Assembly: GCA_020638465.1 (NCBI GenBank)
Contig: JACKIM010000002.1
Span: forward strand, 372,001 to 436,000
DNA: 64,000 nt
Source of the DNA: Geminicoccaceae bacterium
GTDB lineage: Bacteria > Pseudomonadota > Alphaproteobacteria > Geminicoccales > Geminicoccaceae
Reading direction: 5' to 3'
Shown: positions 1 to 8,460 of the stretch, piece after piece
How the letters are laid out: each line of letters opens with the position of its first letter
Numbering within the stretch: position 1 is the first letter of the stretch
Made by a program: the position numbers and the translations under genes
The notes under the pieces: model-generated
Database searches by the model: none
What the model was told of the DNA's origin: nothing
What the model saw: the letters and a program-made list of their open reading frames with translations, nothing else

Positions 1-333
1 GGACGGGTGGTCGGACATGCCTTTGCACAGACGGCCGGAGCGACGGGAGTCCGGTTGCAGCGGCTCTATGTCGACCCCGACAGGCATCGGCAGGGTATCG
101 GAACGACGTTGCTGGAGGAAATCATCGACCGGCTCGATCATTCGGTTCTCCGGCTTTCCCTGGAAGTCGACATTCAGGGATCGTCCGCTATTGCATTCTA
201 TCAACGGCATGGTTTTGTCGAGGCCGGGCGGACGACATGTAGCGGACCCGAAGACGACAGCGACATCCCGGCCGTGCTCATGGTGCGGGATCTGGGCCGG
301 CACGGTAACGCGGGAAGGGGAGAAGCAGGATGA
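1..333 (+). CDS. GNAT-family N-acetyltransferase, C-terminal part (cut by window edge)
   Basis: The window opens inside this gene, so only the last 110 codons are visible. They carry the acetyl-CoA-binding core of the GNAT fold: VDPDRHRQGIGTTLLEEII contains the R/Q-x-x-G-x-G/A loop and its following helix. The strand and helix AIAFYQRHGFVEAGR then ends the domain. GNAT enzymes transfer acetyl from acetyl-CoA to an amine; the substrate cannot be read here. The stop codon overlaps the ATG of the next gene (ATGA), so it may be co-transcribed with glcD. A GTG at 7 is in frame, but the real start is probably upstream of the window. Confidence 0.85.
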   Translation, partial: GRVVGHAFAQTAGATGVRLQRLYVDPDRHRQGIGTTLLEEIIDRLDHSVLRLSLEVDIQGSSAIAFYQRHGFVEAGRTTCSGPEDDSDIPAVLMVRDLGRHGNAGRGEAG

Positions 334-1826
334 GTGGCATCGCGATGCCCGAACCGGATCGGGCGATCCTCGCCGACAGGGACAGGATTGTAGCGGCCCT
401 GCGCGAGATTGTTCCCGGCGAAGGGGTCATTTCGACACGTGAGGAACTGCGCGCTTATGAATGCGATGCGCTGTCGGCCTATCGCCAGATTCCGCTGGCG
501 GTGGTGCTGCCCGCCACCGTCGAGCAGGTTTCGCAGGTGCTCCGCTTGTGCGATCGCGAGGGCGTCAAGGTCGTGCCGCGCGGAGCCGGGACCTCGCTTT
601 CCGGCGGAGCGCTGCCGGTCACCGACGGTATCGTGCTGGCGATGGGCAAGTTCAACCGCATCCTGGAGATCGATTTCGAAAATCGCTGCGTGGTGACCCA
701 GCCCGGCGTCACCAATCTCGGCATCACCCGGGCGGTGGAACATGCCGGGTTCTACTATGCGCCGGATCCCTCGTCGCAGATTGCCTGCACCATCGGCGGG
801 AATATCGGCGAGAATTCGGGCGGGGTGCACTGCCTCAAATACGGCCTGACGACGAACAATGTGCTGGGGCTGGAGATGGTGCTGCCCAATGGCGACATCA
901 TTCGCCTGGGCGGCAAGCATCTCGATTCGGAGGGATATGACCTCATGGGCCTGATGACAGGCTCCGAAGGTCTTCTCGGGGTGGTGACCGAGGTGACGGT
1001 GCGGATCCTGCACAAGCCGCAGACCCTGCGCGCCGTTCTCATGGGTTTCCCCAGTGTCGAGGCGGGGGGCGATTGCGTTGCGGCGATCATCGCCAGAGGG
1101 ATCATTCCCGGCGGTCTGGAGATGATGGACCATCCGGCAATCAATGCAGCCGAAGACTTCTGCCATGTCGGCTATCCGCGCGATGCCCAGGCGTTGCTGA
1201 TCTGCGAGCTGGATGGACCCCAGGCTGAAGTCGATCACCTGATCGGGACGGTCACCGCGATCGCAACGGATCTTGGTGCCACCTATCTCAAAGTGTCGCA
1301 GAGCGAGGAGGAGCGTCTCGGTTTCTGGGCGGGACGGAAGAACGCTTTCCCTGCGGTGGGAAGGATCTCGCCTGACTACATCTGCATGGACGGGACCATC
1401 CCGCGAAGCCAGCTTGCCCATGTGTTGCGGCGTATGCAGCAGATGGGCGCAAAGTACGGATTGCGGGTGGCCAATGTGTTTCATGCCGGTGACGGAAATC
1501 TCCACCCGTTGATACTCTTCGATGCAAACATACCCGGCGAGCTGGACAAGGCCGAGGCGTTCGGTGCCGACATTCTGAAGCTGTGTGTCGAAGTGGGAGG
1601 TGTGCTTACCGGAGAACATGGCGTTGGTGTGGAAAAGCGCGACCTGATGCCCGAAATGTTCACCGAGGACGATCTTGACCAGCAGGCGCGCGTGAAATGC
1701 GCTTTCGATCCGTCACAGATCCTCAACCCGGGAAAGATGTTTCCGCGGTTGCATCGCTGTGCCGAACTCGGCCGCATGCACGTCCACAAGGGCGAGATAC
1801 CGTTTCCCGAGCTCGAACGGTTCTGA
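330..1826 (+). CDS. glcD: Glycolate oxidase, FAD-linked subunit GlcD
   Basis: This 498-residue flavoprotein oxidises glycolate (or D-lactate) to the 2-oxo acid and passes electrons on through GlcE and GlcF at the membrane. The N-terminal half is a PCMH-type FAD-binding domain with the pyrophosphate loop RGAGTSLSGGALP near residues 89-101. The C-terminal half is the FAD-oxidase cap with the conserved HAGDGNLHP and TGEHGVGVEKR motifs. Length and motifs match full-length GlcD. The ATG overlaps the preceding stop as ATGA. The partner subunits GlcE and GlcF lie about 1 kb downstream on the same strand, separated by an oppositely oriented transporter gene. D-lactate dehydrogenase is the main alternative; the GlcE/GlcF neighbours favour glycolate oxidase. 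Confidence 0.92.
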   Translation: MSGIAMPEPDRAILADRDRIVAALREIVPGEGVISTREELRAYECDALSAYRQIPLAVVLPATVEQVSQVLRLCDREGVKVVPRGAGTSLSGGALPVTDGIVLAMGKFNRILEIDFENRCVVTQPGVTNLGITRAVEHAGFYYAPDPSSQIACTIGGNIGENSGGVHCLKYGLTTNNVLGLEMVLPNGDIIRLGGKHLDSEGYDLMGLMTGSEGLLGVVTEVTVRILHKPQTLRAVLMGFPSVEAGGDCVAAIIARGIIPGGLEMMDHPAINAAEDFCHVGYPRDAQALLICELDGPQAEVDHLIGTVTAIATDLGATYLKVSQSEEERLGFWAGRKNAFPAVGRISPDYICMDGTIPRSQLAHVLRRMQQMGAKYGLRVANVFHAGDGNLHPLILFDANIPGELDKAEAFGADILKLCVEVGGVLTGEHGVGVEKRDLMPEMFTEDDLDQQARVKCAFDPSQILNPGKMFPRLHRCAELGRMHVHKGEIPFPELERF

Positions 1827-1850
1827 CCGGGCGGGATCGGGCATGTTGCC

Positions 1851-2717
1851 TCAGCGGCGCTGCGACCGCCGTCCGAGCCAGACGAAGAGGATGGTGAGCG
1901 CTGCGGCTGTCAGCAATCCGGCATCGAGTGGCTCATGCAGGAAAACCGCTCCTGCGGCGATCGTCATGTAGACCTGCAACAGCTGGACTTGCCCGACCTC
2001 GGCAATGCCGCCCAGTGCCATACCTCTGTAGAAGAAGAAAAAGCCGACGAATTGAGCAAAGATGGTGATGTACAGGAGGCCGGCCCAGGAGGGAGCTCGC
2101 ACGAAGGCGAAGTTCCCGGGTGCGCCGAAAACGACCAGTGGCAATGTTATCGGCAGGGCGAGGACCAGCGCCCAGGCGATCACCTCCAGCCCCGCCCGCC
2201 TGCGGGCGAGCGCTCCGCCGGCAGCGTGACCGATTCCGGCGCAGGCGGCCGCAATGACCAGGTAGAAATCTCCGACTGTCACTGTTCCCGAACTGTGTTC
2301 GAGAACATAGGCGAACACCGTTGCGGTCCCCAGTGCGGCGAAGAGGAAGAAGGGCCAGCCCGGTCGTTCCCCTCCCAGCGGGATGGCGGCGATCGCGGTC
2401 ATGAACGGCATCAGCGCGAGCACCACGCCACCATGCGAGGAGTCGACGGTGAGCATGGCGAACGCCGAGAACAAGGGGAAGCCGAAGACCACGCCGAGGA
2501 CGACGATCATCAGCCGCGTGAACTCGGCACGTCGCGGGAGGGATGCGCGGACGGCGGCCAGATAGGCGAGCGATATCAGCCCGGATCCCGCCAGCCGCAC
2601 GCCGGTAACGAAGACCGGCGGCAGGTCGATCACCGCCAGGCGGGTGCCTGGCAGAGACAGGCTGTAGATCGCGACACCGGCAAATCCGTAGAGCAGCCCC
2701 TTCGACCGGTCATTCAT
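1851..2717 (-). CDS. EamA/DMT-superfamily transporter
   Basis: A 288-residue integral membrane protein of the drug/metabolite transporter superfamily. It is built as two EamA repeats with about ten hydrophobic helices; examples are the segments around GVVFGFPLFSAFAMLTV and the C-terminal AALTILFVWLG. The fold exports or exchanges small metabolites and the substrate cannot be told from sequence. The ATG at 2717 is chosen because GAGGAG lies just upstream and translation directly enters the first helix; longer in-frame extensions are not hydrophobic. It sits head-to-head with glcE and tail-to-tail with glcD, splitting the glycolate oxidase genes. A role in glycolate or related acid transport is possible by position only. 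Confidence 0.85.
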   Translation of the reverse strand: MNDRSKGLLYGFAGVAIYSLSLPGTRLAVIDLPPVFVTGVRLAGSGLISLAYLAAVRASLPRRAEFTRLMIVVLGVVFGFPLFSAFAMLTVDSSHGGVVLALMPFMTAIAAIPLGGERPGWPFFLFAALGTATVFAYVLEHSSGTVTVGDFYLVIAAACAGIGHAAGGALARRRAGLEVIAWALVLALPITLPLVVFGAPGNFAFVRAPSWAGLLYITIFAQFVGFFFFYRGMALGGIAEVGQVQLLQVYMTIAAGAVFLHEPLDAGLLTAAALTILFVWLGRRSQRR

Positions 2718-2817
2718 GGCTGCTCCTCGATGTCGGTTCTGGCAAAAGCTTGCTATGGAGTGTCGGGCAGACGATCGCTTCGGACAAGATCGTATGTAAA
2801 CAGGGGGAGGAGGGGCT

Positions 2818-4014
2818 TTGACTTCGAGCCATCGCTTCAGGCCCGCAAACATCGGGCAGTTGCAGCAGGTGGTGGCCCATGCGGTCGCCGAAGGAATGTC
2901 GCTGGACGTTCGCGGGCATGGCAGCAAGGCCGGTCTGGGACGTCCGACGGAGGCGGCAGGTTGCCTGGATACGAGCGGCCTTGCCGGTATCGACATGTAC
3001 GAGCCCGACGAGCTGGTGATGTCGGCCGGTGCCGGGACGCCGCTCGCCGACATCGAGGCTGCATTGGCCGAAAAGGGGCAGGTCCTCGCCTTCGAACCGG
3101 CCGACTACGGCCTCATTCTGGGCGGTCCGGCGGGGTGCCAGACCATCGGCGGGGTTTTCGCCGCCAATCTTTCCGGGCCGGGACGGATCCGCTCCGGTGC
3201 CGCCCGCGATCACCTGCTCGGCCTGCAACTCGTCACGGGGCATGGCCAGATCATCAAGACCGGCGGCCGGGTGGTGAAGAACGTGACGGGCTACGATCTG
3301 TGCAAGTTGCTCAGCGGTTCGATGGGCACGCTTGCTGTGATGAGCCATGTGACCTTCAAGGTTCTGCCGGCAGCCGAAACCTCGGGTACGTTGGTGTTAT
3401 GTGGCAATGATGAGACAGTGTTGCTGCAATGTCTTCGGGCAGCCATGGGCTCACCCTTCGACGTGTCCGGTGCCGCGATGCTGCCGGCCTCCGCCGCAGC
3501 GCGATCGGCCGTCGGCGAGGTGGCGGCGGCCGGCCAGTCTCTCGCTCTTGTCCGCGTTGAGGGACCATCGCCATCGGTCGATTATCGCGTCGACGAGTTG
3601 AAAAAACTGCTTGCCGGCAACATTGTCGAATTCGGTCTGCTCGACCATGCGAGCGGGTCGGCAATCTGGAAGGAAATTCGCGATGTCCGCCTGCTTCCGA
3701 CGGACGGACCGCTATGGCGGGTGTCGGTGGCACCGACGGCGGCTCTGGACGCCGCCGGATCGACGGGTGCCCGCATCTTCGACGGTTCAGGCGGGGTGAT
3801 CTGGCTGGCGGGCGATGAGGACGGCGTGGTGCGCCAACGGGCAATCGCCGCAGGCGGGCATGCGATGCTGGTGCGTGGCAGCGGGGATCTTCGCCTGCGC
3901 ATCCCGCCGTTCCAGCCGCAACCCGATGCCCTGCACCGGCTCAGTCAGCGCGTGAAGAACAGCTTCGATCCGAGACATGTCCTCAATGCTGGCCGGATGT
4001 ACGAGGGGATTTGA
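2818..4014 (+). CDS. glcE: Glycolate oxidase, FAD-binding subunit GlcE
   Basis: A 398-residue subunit of the GlcDEF complex. It carries a second FAD-binding PCMH domain: RGHGSKAGLG near residues 32-41, then GGPAGCQTIGGVFAANLSG, and a GYDLCKLLSGSMGTLAV segment. The C-terminal DPRHVLNAGRMY is the usual ending of this family. The likely start is TTG at 2818, with GGGAGGAGG directly upstream and no better ATG before the conserved region. It is 3 bases from glcF, so the two are one transcription unit, probably driven from the 100-bp gap shared with the divergent transporter gene. Confidence 0.9.
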   Translation: MTSSHRFRPANIGQLQQVVAHAVAEGMSLDVRGHGSKAGLGRPTEAAGCLDTSGLAGIDMYEPDELVMSAGAGTPLADIEAALAEKGQVLAFEPADYGLILGGPAGCQTIGGVFAANLSGPGRIRSGAARDHLLGLQLVTGHGQIIKTGGRVVKNVTGYDLCKLLSGSMGTLAVMSHVTFKVLPAAETSGTLVLCGNDETVLLQCLRAAMGSPFDVSGAAMLPASAAARSAVGEVAAAGQSLALVRVEGPSPSVDYRVDELKKLLAGNIVEFGLLDHASGSAIWKEIRDVRLLPTDGPLWRVSVAPTAALDAAGSTGARIFDGSGGVIWLAGDEDGVVRQRAIAAGGHAMLVRGSGDLRLRIPPFQPQPDALHRLSQRVKNSFDPRHVLNAGRMYEGI

Positions 4015-4017
4015 CCC

Positions 4018-5331
4018 ATGCAGACATTCTTTACCGAAGCGCAGCTTCGCGATCCCGACATCGGCGAGGCCAATGCCATACTGCGCAGCTGTGTCCATTG
4101 CGGTTTCTGCACGGCCACCTGTCCGACCTATGTCCTGCTCGGCGACGAACTCGACAGTCCCCGCGGCCGCATCTACCTGATGAAGCAGATGCTGGAGGAA
4201 GACCGGCCGGCGACCGAAGAAGTAGTCAAGCATATCGACCGGTGCCTGTCCTGTCTTTCCTGCATGACGACCTGCCCATCGGGTGTGCACTACATGCATC
4301 TGGTCGACCATGCGCGAAAGCATGTCGAGGAGACCTATGAACGGCCGCTCGAACAGCGCCTGCTGCGCCGTATCCTGGCGCGCGTGCTGCCGAACCCGGG
4401 ACTGTTCCGCCTGTCGCTGATCGGTGCCGCCATCCTCCGGCCGTTCGCCCGCTTCCTGCCGGGTTCGTGGGGAGCGATGCTCGCGCTCGCTCCCCGCAGC
4501 GGGCCCCGGCCGCCCAGTCCTGTCGATCTGCCCGGAACGCATGCGGCCGTGGGCGGCCGTCGCATGCGGGTGGCGCTGCTCAGCGGTTGTGCCCAGCAGG
4601 TGCTGGCACCGGAGATCAACGAGGCGACGATCCGCCTGCTGACCCGCCACGGTGTCGAGGTGGTGATTGCCGACGGCATGGGCTGCTGCGGCGCACTGAC
4701 CCACCATATGGGGCAGGAGGAACAGGCCCTGGTCGCCGCTCGTGCCAATGTCGATGCCTGGACCCGCGTGCTCGACGAGGGCGGTCTCGATGCGGTGGTC
4801 ATCAATGCCTCGGGCTGCGGTACCACGGTCAAGGACTATGGCCACATGCTGCGCAAGGATCCGGCCTATGGCGAAAAGGCGGCAAGGATCGCGGCGTTGA
4901 CATGTGACATCACCGAACTGATGGCCCGTGTCGAACTTCGCCCGCCGGTCCATGGTCGCGATCTTGCCGTCGCCTACCATTCGGCCTGCTCGATGCAACA
5001 TGGCCAGAAGATCACGATACTGCCAAAGGACCTGCTCACCCGTGCGGGTTTCACCGTCAGGGACGTGCCGGAAGGCCACCTGTGCTGCGGATCGGCGGGA
5101 ACCTACAACATTACCCAGCCCGATATCGCCCGCCAGCTCAGGGATCGCAAGGTCGCCAATATCGGGCGTACCGGCGCGGACATCATCGCTGCGGGCAACA
5201 TCGGCTGCATGGCCCAGATCGCCGGGGGGACGTCGCTTCCCATAGTGCACACGGTCGAGCTGCTCGACTGGGCCACGGGCGGACCCGAGCCGGCAGCACT
5301 TGCCGGCCTCCTTCGGCAGGTTCGGCGATAG
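4018..5331 (+). CDS. glcF: Glycolate oxidase, iron-sulfur subunit GlcF
   Basis: This 437-residue subunit carries electrons from the flavin subunits to the quinone pool. Two ferredoxin-type [4Fe-4S] motifs are complete: Cys25, 28, 31 and 35, and Cys76, 79, 82 and 86. Two CCG domains follow, marked by GMGCCGALTHHMG and GHLCCGSAGTYNI, as in heterodisulfide-reductase-like electron carriers. Length matches GlcF. It follows glcE by 3 bases, which fixes the operon. Other CCG-domain proteins such as LutA or GlpC are shorter or lack the paired GlcD/GlcE partners. Confidence 0.93.
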   Translation: MQTFFTEAQLRDPDIGEANAILRSCVHCGFCTATCPTYVLLGDELDSPRGRIYLMKQMLEEDRPATEEVVKHIDRCLSCLSCMTTCPSGVHYMHLVDHARKHVEETYERPLEQRLLRRILARVLPNPGLFRLSLIGAAILRPFARFLPGSWGAMLALAPRSGPRPPSPVDLPGTHAAVGGRRMRVALLSGCAQQVLAPEINEATIRLLTRHGVEVVIADGMGCCGALTHHMGQEEQALVAARANVDAWTRVLDEGGLDAVVINASGCGTTVKDYGHMLRKDPAYGEKAARIAALTCDITELMARVELRPPVHGRDLAVAYHSACSMQHGQKITILPKDLLTRAGFTVRDVPEGHLCCGSAGTYNITQPDIARQLRDRKVANIGRTGADIIAAGNIGCMAQIAGGTSLPIVHTVELLDWATGGPEPAALAGLLRQVRR

Positions 5332-5338
5332 GCCGCCG

Positions 5339-5719
5339 ATGCCGGTCATCTCGCTCGATCATCTCGTGCTCACCGTCCGTGACGAGGCGGCGACGAGGGC
5401 CTTCTACTGTGACGGCCTCGGCATGATCTGGACCACGTTCGGCGACAATCGCCATGCGCTCGCCTTCGGGACCCAGAAGATCAACCTTCATCATGTGGAG
5501 CGGACATTCGAGCCGAAGGCCGAACGGCCGACCCCTGGTTCGGCCGATCTGTGCTTTCTTTGTGACGAGCCGCTTGAGGATGTTTCCCGGCGCATGGAGG
5601 GGGTGGGGCATCGTGTGATCGACGGCCCGGTCACGCGTACCGGTGCTGTCGGGCCGATTCTCTCGATCTACTTTCGCGATCCCGACGGCAACCTCATCGA
5701 AGTGTCTCGCCCGGCGTGA
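5339..5719 (+). CDS. VOC-superfamily (glyoxalase-fold) protein
   Basis: A 126-residue protein made of one vicinal-oxygen-chelate domain. The first beta-alpha module begins ISLDHLVLTVRDEAATRAFY, and the second ends with YFRDPDGNLIEV, which carries the metal-ligand glutamate position of the fold. Members include glyoxalases, dioxygenases and resistance proteins, so the reaction is not assignable. The ATG at 5339 lies 7 bases after the glcF stop, and an upstream in-frame ATG at 5300 would overlap glcF. Its last 26 bases overlap the tail of the oppositely oriented VOC-type gene. Confidence 0.82.
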   Translation: MPVISLDHLVLTVRDEAATRAFYCDGLGMIWTTFGDNRHALAFGTQKINLHHVERTFEPKAERPTPGSADLCFLCDEPLEDVSRRMEGVGHRVIDGPVTRTGAVGPILSIYFRDPDGNLIEVSRPA

Positions 5720-6566
5720 ATTCGAGGGCCACACCGAAGGCCTCATCGGGCTGTACGGTCAGGCCGCCATCGGTTTCGACGCCATAAGGTACGCCCTGCA
5801 CATCGAGAAACCGGCGCGCTTTCGCGGAATTGCCGGTTTCGATTTCGAGCACTGCCAGAATCGGTTCATCCACCTCGTCGGGCCAGTCGAAGGCCGGATG
5901 GAGCAGGGCGGCGTCGCCGGGCGAGGTGAGCAGGATGGTGGTGGTGCCGGCATGGGCGGTGACGACGTCATCGGTGCGGGTGAGGGCCGATCTGCCGAGC
6001 AGGCGGGTAAAGGTATCGGCCACCTGTTCGACGCCGGGAACCAGAACCGTGACGCTTCTCAACCTGCGGGCCCCGTTGGGATGGCTGGTCCATCCCGGGC
6101 GGCGCAGCAATTCCGGGGTAAGGTGATGACATGCGAAGAGGGGCACGCCGGCGCAATCGGCCCGGTCCAGCATGACATTCTCGAAGGCCACGTCGATATC
6201 GCCGTCGGGACTTTCGAGCAGCCGTCGGAGCGGGCGGAATTCCGCGCTGGCAAGTCCCGCCTCCCGCCACACATCGCGGGTGATGTGAGGATCGCCGGAG
6301 CCCAGTGCCAGTCCCATCATGCCCTGCCGCTTCTCCAGGAAGCGGTCCAGGCCGTTGGTGAATTTCTCCGCATCGACGATGCCCAGAAGCTCGATATAAT
6401 CATCGTCCAGCATGATGCAGTAGTTGGCTGTCCCCCAGCCGATATGTTTGCCTTTGGGTGAGGAGTTGAAGCCCAGACGGGCAAAGCCGCTGCGCGCCGC
6501 GTCGAGGTCGCGGACGCCGACCAGCACATGGTCGAGCCCGGTGATGGCGCGGTTCGATGTAGCCAT
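5694..6566 (-). CDS. Glyoxalase-like (VOC fold) domain protein
   Basis: A 290-residue protein that opens with ITGLDHVLVGVRDLDAAR, typical of the larger glyoxalase-like family (Pfam Glyoxalase_3 type). A second VOC module is visible from LRSVTVLVPGVEQVADTF to the C-terminal PDEAFGVALEF. Histidine and glutamate candidates for a divalent-metal site are present, but the reaction is unknown. It converges on the smaller VOC gene with a short tail overlap and diverges from the GST gene across a 332-bp gap that contains an AT-rich palindrome. Confidence 0.8.
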   Translation of the reverse strand: MATSNRAITGLDHVLVGVRDLDAARSGFARLGFNSSPKGKHIGWGTANYCIMLDDDYIELLGIVDAEKFTNGLDRFLEKRQGMMGLALGSGDPHITRDVWREAGLASAEFRPLRRLLESPDGDIDVAFENVMLDRADCAGVPLFACHHLTPELLRRPGWTSHPNGARRLRSVTVLVPGVEQVADTFTRLLGRSALTRTDDVVTAHAGTTTILLTSPGDAALLHPAFDWPDEVDEPILAVLEIETGNSAKARRFLDVQGVPYGVETDGGLTVQPDEAFGVALEFTPGETLR

Positions 6567-6898
6567 GTCTGCGCTGCCCTGTTCTCGTCCTGCCGGAAGG
6601 GATGGGCGAAAGCCGTCGTCACGCGGCTTTTACCCGATTGCGGCGCTGTCGTGTGCCAGCGCCAATGAAGCATCTTGGCATTCTTGTAAAAATAAGTAAA
6701 TATACCTATATATTGTATATTTCCCTATCTGTATCTATCTGGCCGATATTGTGCCGTGCGGACGGCTGGACTGGTCACCCGGATGGTGACAATGGTCTCC
6801 GGGCAGCCCGACACGATCAGGTCTGCTTGCCGCAGGCATGAAAATTCAGCGTTTCCGACTATCGACAATTCGGGAATACTTCCAAGTGGAGAAATACC
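6567..6898. promoter_or_regulatory. Divergent intergenic region with AT-rich inverted repeat
   Basis: This gap separates the glyoxalase-like gene (minus) from the GST gene (plus). Most of it is GC-rich, but about 6685-6745 is strikingly AT-rich for this genome. Inside it lies a perfect 8-bp inverted repeat, AAATATAC at 6698-6705 and GTATATTT at 6715-6722, with a 9-base spacer. It could be a regulator site or hold promoter elements for either gene. No protein-coding potential is apparent. Confidence 0.5.
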
Positions 6899-7543
6899 AT
6901 GAGTCGTTTGACGCTCGTTCTGGGCAACCGCAACTATTCGTCATGGTCATTGCGGCCATGGCTGCTCATGCGGATGCTGGACATCGATTTCGAGGAGATC
7001 GTCATTCCCCTCGATCAGGCGGATACCCGAAAGACCATTGCCCGATACACTCCCGCGGGCCGGGTGCCCGTGCTCATCGACGGCGACCTGCATGTCTGGG
7101 ACTCGCTGGCGATCATGGAATACCTTGCCGAATCCCACCCATCCGCATGGCCGGCCGATCGCCGCGACCGTGCCCGCGCGCGCTCGCTTGCGGCCGAAAT
7201 GCATTCGGGCTTCATGGGGTTGCGTGAGGAATTCCCCATGAACATCCGCGCAGGCGGACGCAGGATCGAGCCCGGTGCCGCAGCAGCACGCGATATCGAG
7301 CGGGTGCGCGGTATTTTCGAAGACTGCATGGAAAAATCGAAGGGACCGATGCTGTTGGGGAACTTCTGCGCACTGGATGCGATGTTTGCGCCGGTGGTCA
7401 TGCGCTTTCGCACATACGCCCTCGAATTGGGTCCACTTGGCGCAGTTTATGCTGATAAAATCGTCAATCTTAAGCCAATGCGCGAATGGTCAGAGCATGC
7501 TCACGAGGAAACATGGCGAATTGAACATGAAGAAGTCGGATAA
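6899..7543 (+). CDS. Glutathione S-transferase family protein
   Basis: A 214-residue cytosolic GST. The N-terminal thioredoxin-like domain begins LTLVLGNRNYSSWSLRPWLL, where the serine of the SSWS stretch is the probable glutathione-activating residue. It continues to PAGRVPVLIDGDLHVWDSLAI, holding the cis-proline and the acidic-Ser gamma-glutamyl site. The C-terminal half is the all-helical domain. This serine-type subgroup is common in Proteobacteria and its substrates are mostly unknown. GTGGAG lies upstream of the ATG. The last stretch is noticeably more AT-rich than the gene body. Confidence 0.87.
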   Translation: MSRLTLVLGNRNYSSWSLRPWLLMRMLDIDFEEIVIPLDQADTRKTIARYTPAGRVPVLIDGDLHVWDSLAIMEYLAESHPSAWPADRRDRARARSLAAEMHSGFMGLREEFPMNIRAGGRRIEPGAAAARDIERVRGIFEDCMEKSKGPMLLGNFCALDAMFAPVVMRFRTYALELGPLGAVYADKIVNLKPMREWSEHAHEETWRIEHEEVG

Positions 7544-7863
7544 CCACCATCGGAAATATTCTCTCTACTGACGGTTTTAACGCGTGAATGAAAAATGAAC
7601 GCGCATTTCTTCTCGCCTAGCGACAAAGATGGCCTTATACTGATGTAGTCGTCCATAGCTCAAGGTCATCGTCGCACGTTTTTTCATGCAATCATCTCGA
7701 AGTCGAAAGCCACGAACGGTACCCGGCGCGGGTACGAGGTCAGCGGCGATGACAGGCGCATGGCGCGGGAACGGCTGGAGACGGTGGTATATTGAAATGA
7801 CGGCGGCAGTCGTGGGCTCTTGGAGGGCGGGTCGTGCACCTTGTCGTCTGCTGGAGCTGCTCT
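7544..7863. other. Intergenic region, probable 5' leader of the RRM gene
   Basis: I find no convincing gene in this 320-base stretch. The first part is AT-richer than its surroundings and contains a GAACGCGCATTTCTTC-like segment. A short inverted repeat, GTACCC and GGGTAC, lies at 7719-7735 around a 5-base loop. Because the downstream gene encodes a small RRM protein of the type often controlled through a long leader, the region may be a regulatory 5' UTR; that is inference. Confidence 0.3.
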
Positions 7864-8253
7864 ATGAGCAACAAGATTTTTGTCGCCAACTTTCCGTTCT
7901 CCGCCACGGTGGAGGAACTGACCGATCTGTTCAGTCAACATGGATCGGTCGTATCCGCCAAGATCGCCACGGATCGGGATACCGGTCGGTCCCGTGGTTT
8001 CGGTTTCATCGAAATGGGCAGTGCCGAAGAGGCATCCCAGGCCATCGAGGCCCTCAATGGGCATGATGTCGGTGGTCGGGCTCTGGCAGTTCGTGTTGCC
8101 GAAGAGCGTCGCGGTCCTGGTGGTCCGGGCGGTGGTGGCGGTCGTCCTCGCCGTGGCCCGGGTGGTCCACGCTTCGGCGGTGGCGGCTTTGGCGGCGGTG
8201 GTTTCGGCGGTGGCGGCGGCTACGGCGGTGGCCGTGGCGGTCGTGACTACTGA
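7864..8253 (+). CDS. Glycine-rich RNA-binding protein (RRM)
   Basis: A 129-residue protein with a single RNA recognition motif. RNP2 is IFVANF at residues 5-10 and RNP1 is RGFGFIEM at about residues 44-51. After the RRM, residues 85 onward are a low-complexity Gly/Arg tail with repeated GGGGF and RGG-like units. This architecture matches the small cold-inducible RRM proteins of cyanobacteria and Proteobacteria, which bind single-stranded RNA. The ATG at 7864 has GGAG nine bases upstream; a longer in-frame start at 7834 lacks a good ribosome site. The long leader upstream would fit post-transcriptional control. Confidence 0.88.
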   Translation: MSNKIFVANFPFSATVEELTDLFSQHGSVVSAKIATDRDTGRSRGFGFIEMGSAEEASQAIEALNGHDVGGRALAVRVAEERRGPGGPGGGGGRPRRGPGGPRFGGGGFGGGGFGGGGGYGGGRGGRDY

Positions 8254-8460
8254 GGCCGGCGTTGCGGGCTGAGTCTTTTCCGCGATCGTGACAGGCGTCG
8301 GGTGACCGGCATTTGCCGGTGCCCGGTGCGATGGTGGCCGTTCGCTGGAAGGGGTGTCGTCATGTTCGTGCCCTGTGTGTGTCATCCGGCCATTGATACG
8401 GCGGGGCCGGGTCCATACATAGAGCATGGTTCACGACAGCATCGCTTGTAGTCCCACCGC

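Noticed and set aside
201..1619. Long open frame on the minus strand inside glcD
   Set aside because: It is fully antisense to a well-supported gene and its composition (His, Arg, Gln-rich) is that of a GC-rich shadow frame.
8305..8320. ACCGGCA/TGCCGGT hairpin after the RRM gene as a terminator
   Set aside because: The loop is only two bases and no T-run follows, so it does not qualify as an intrinsic terminator.
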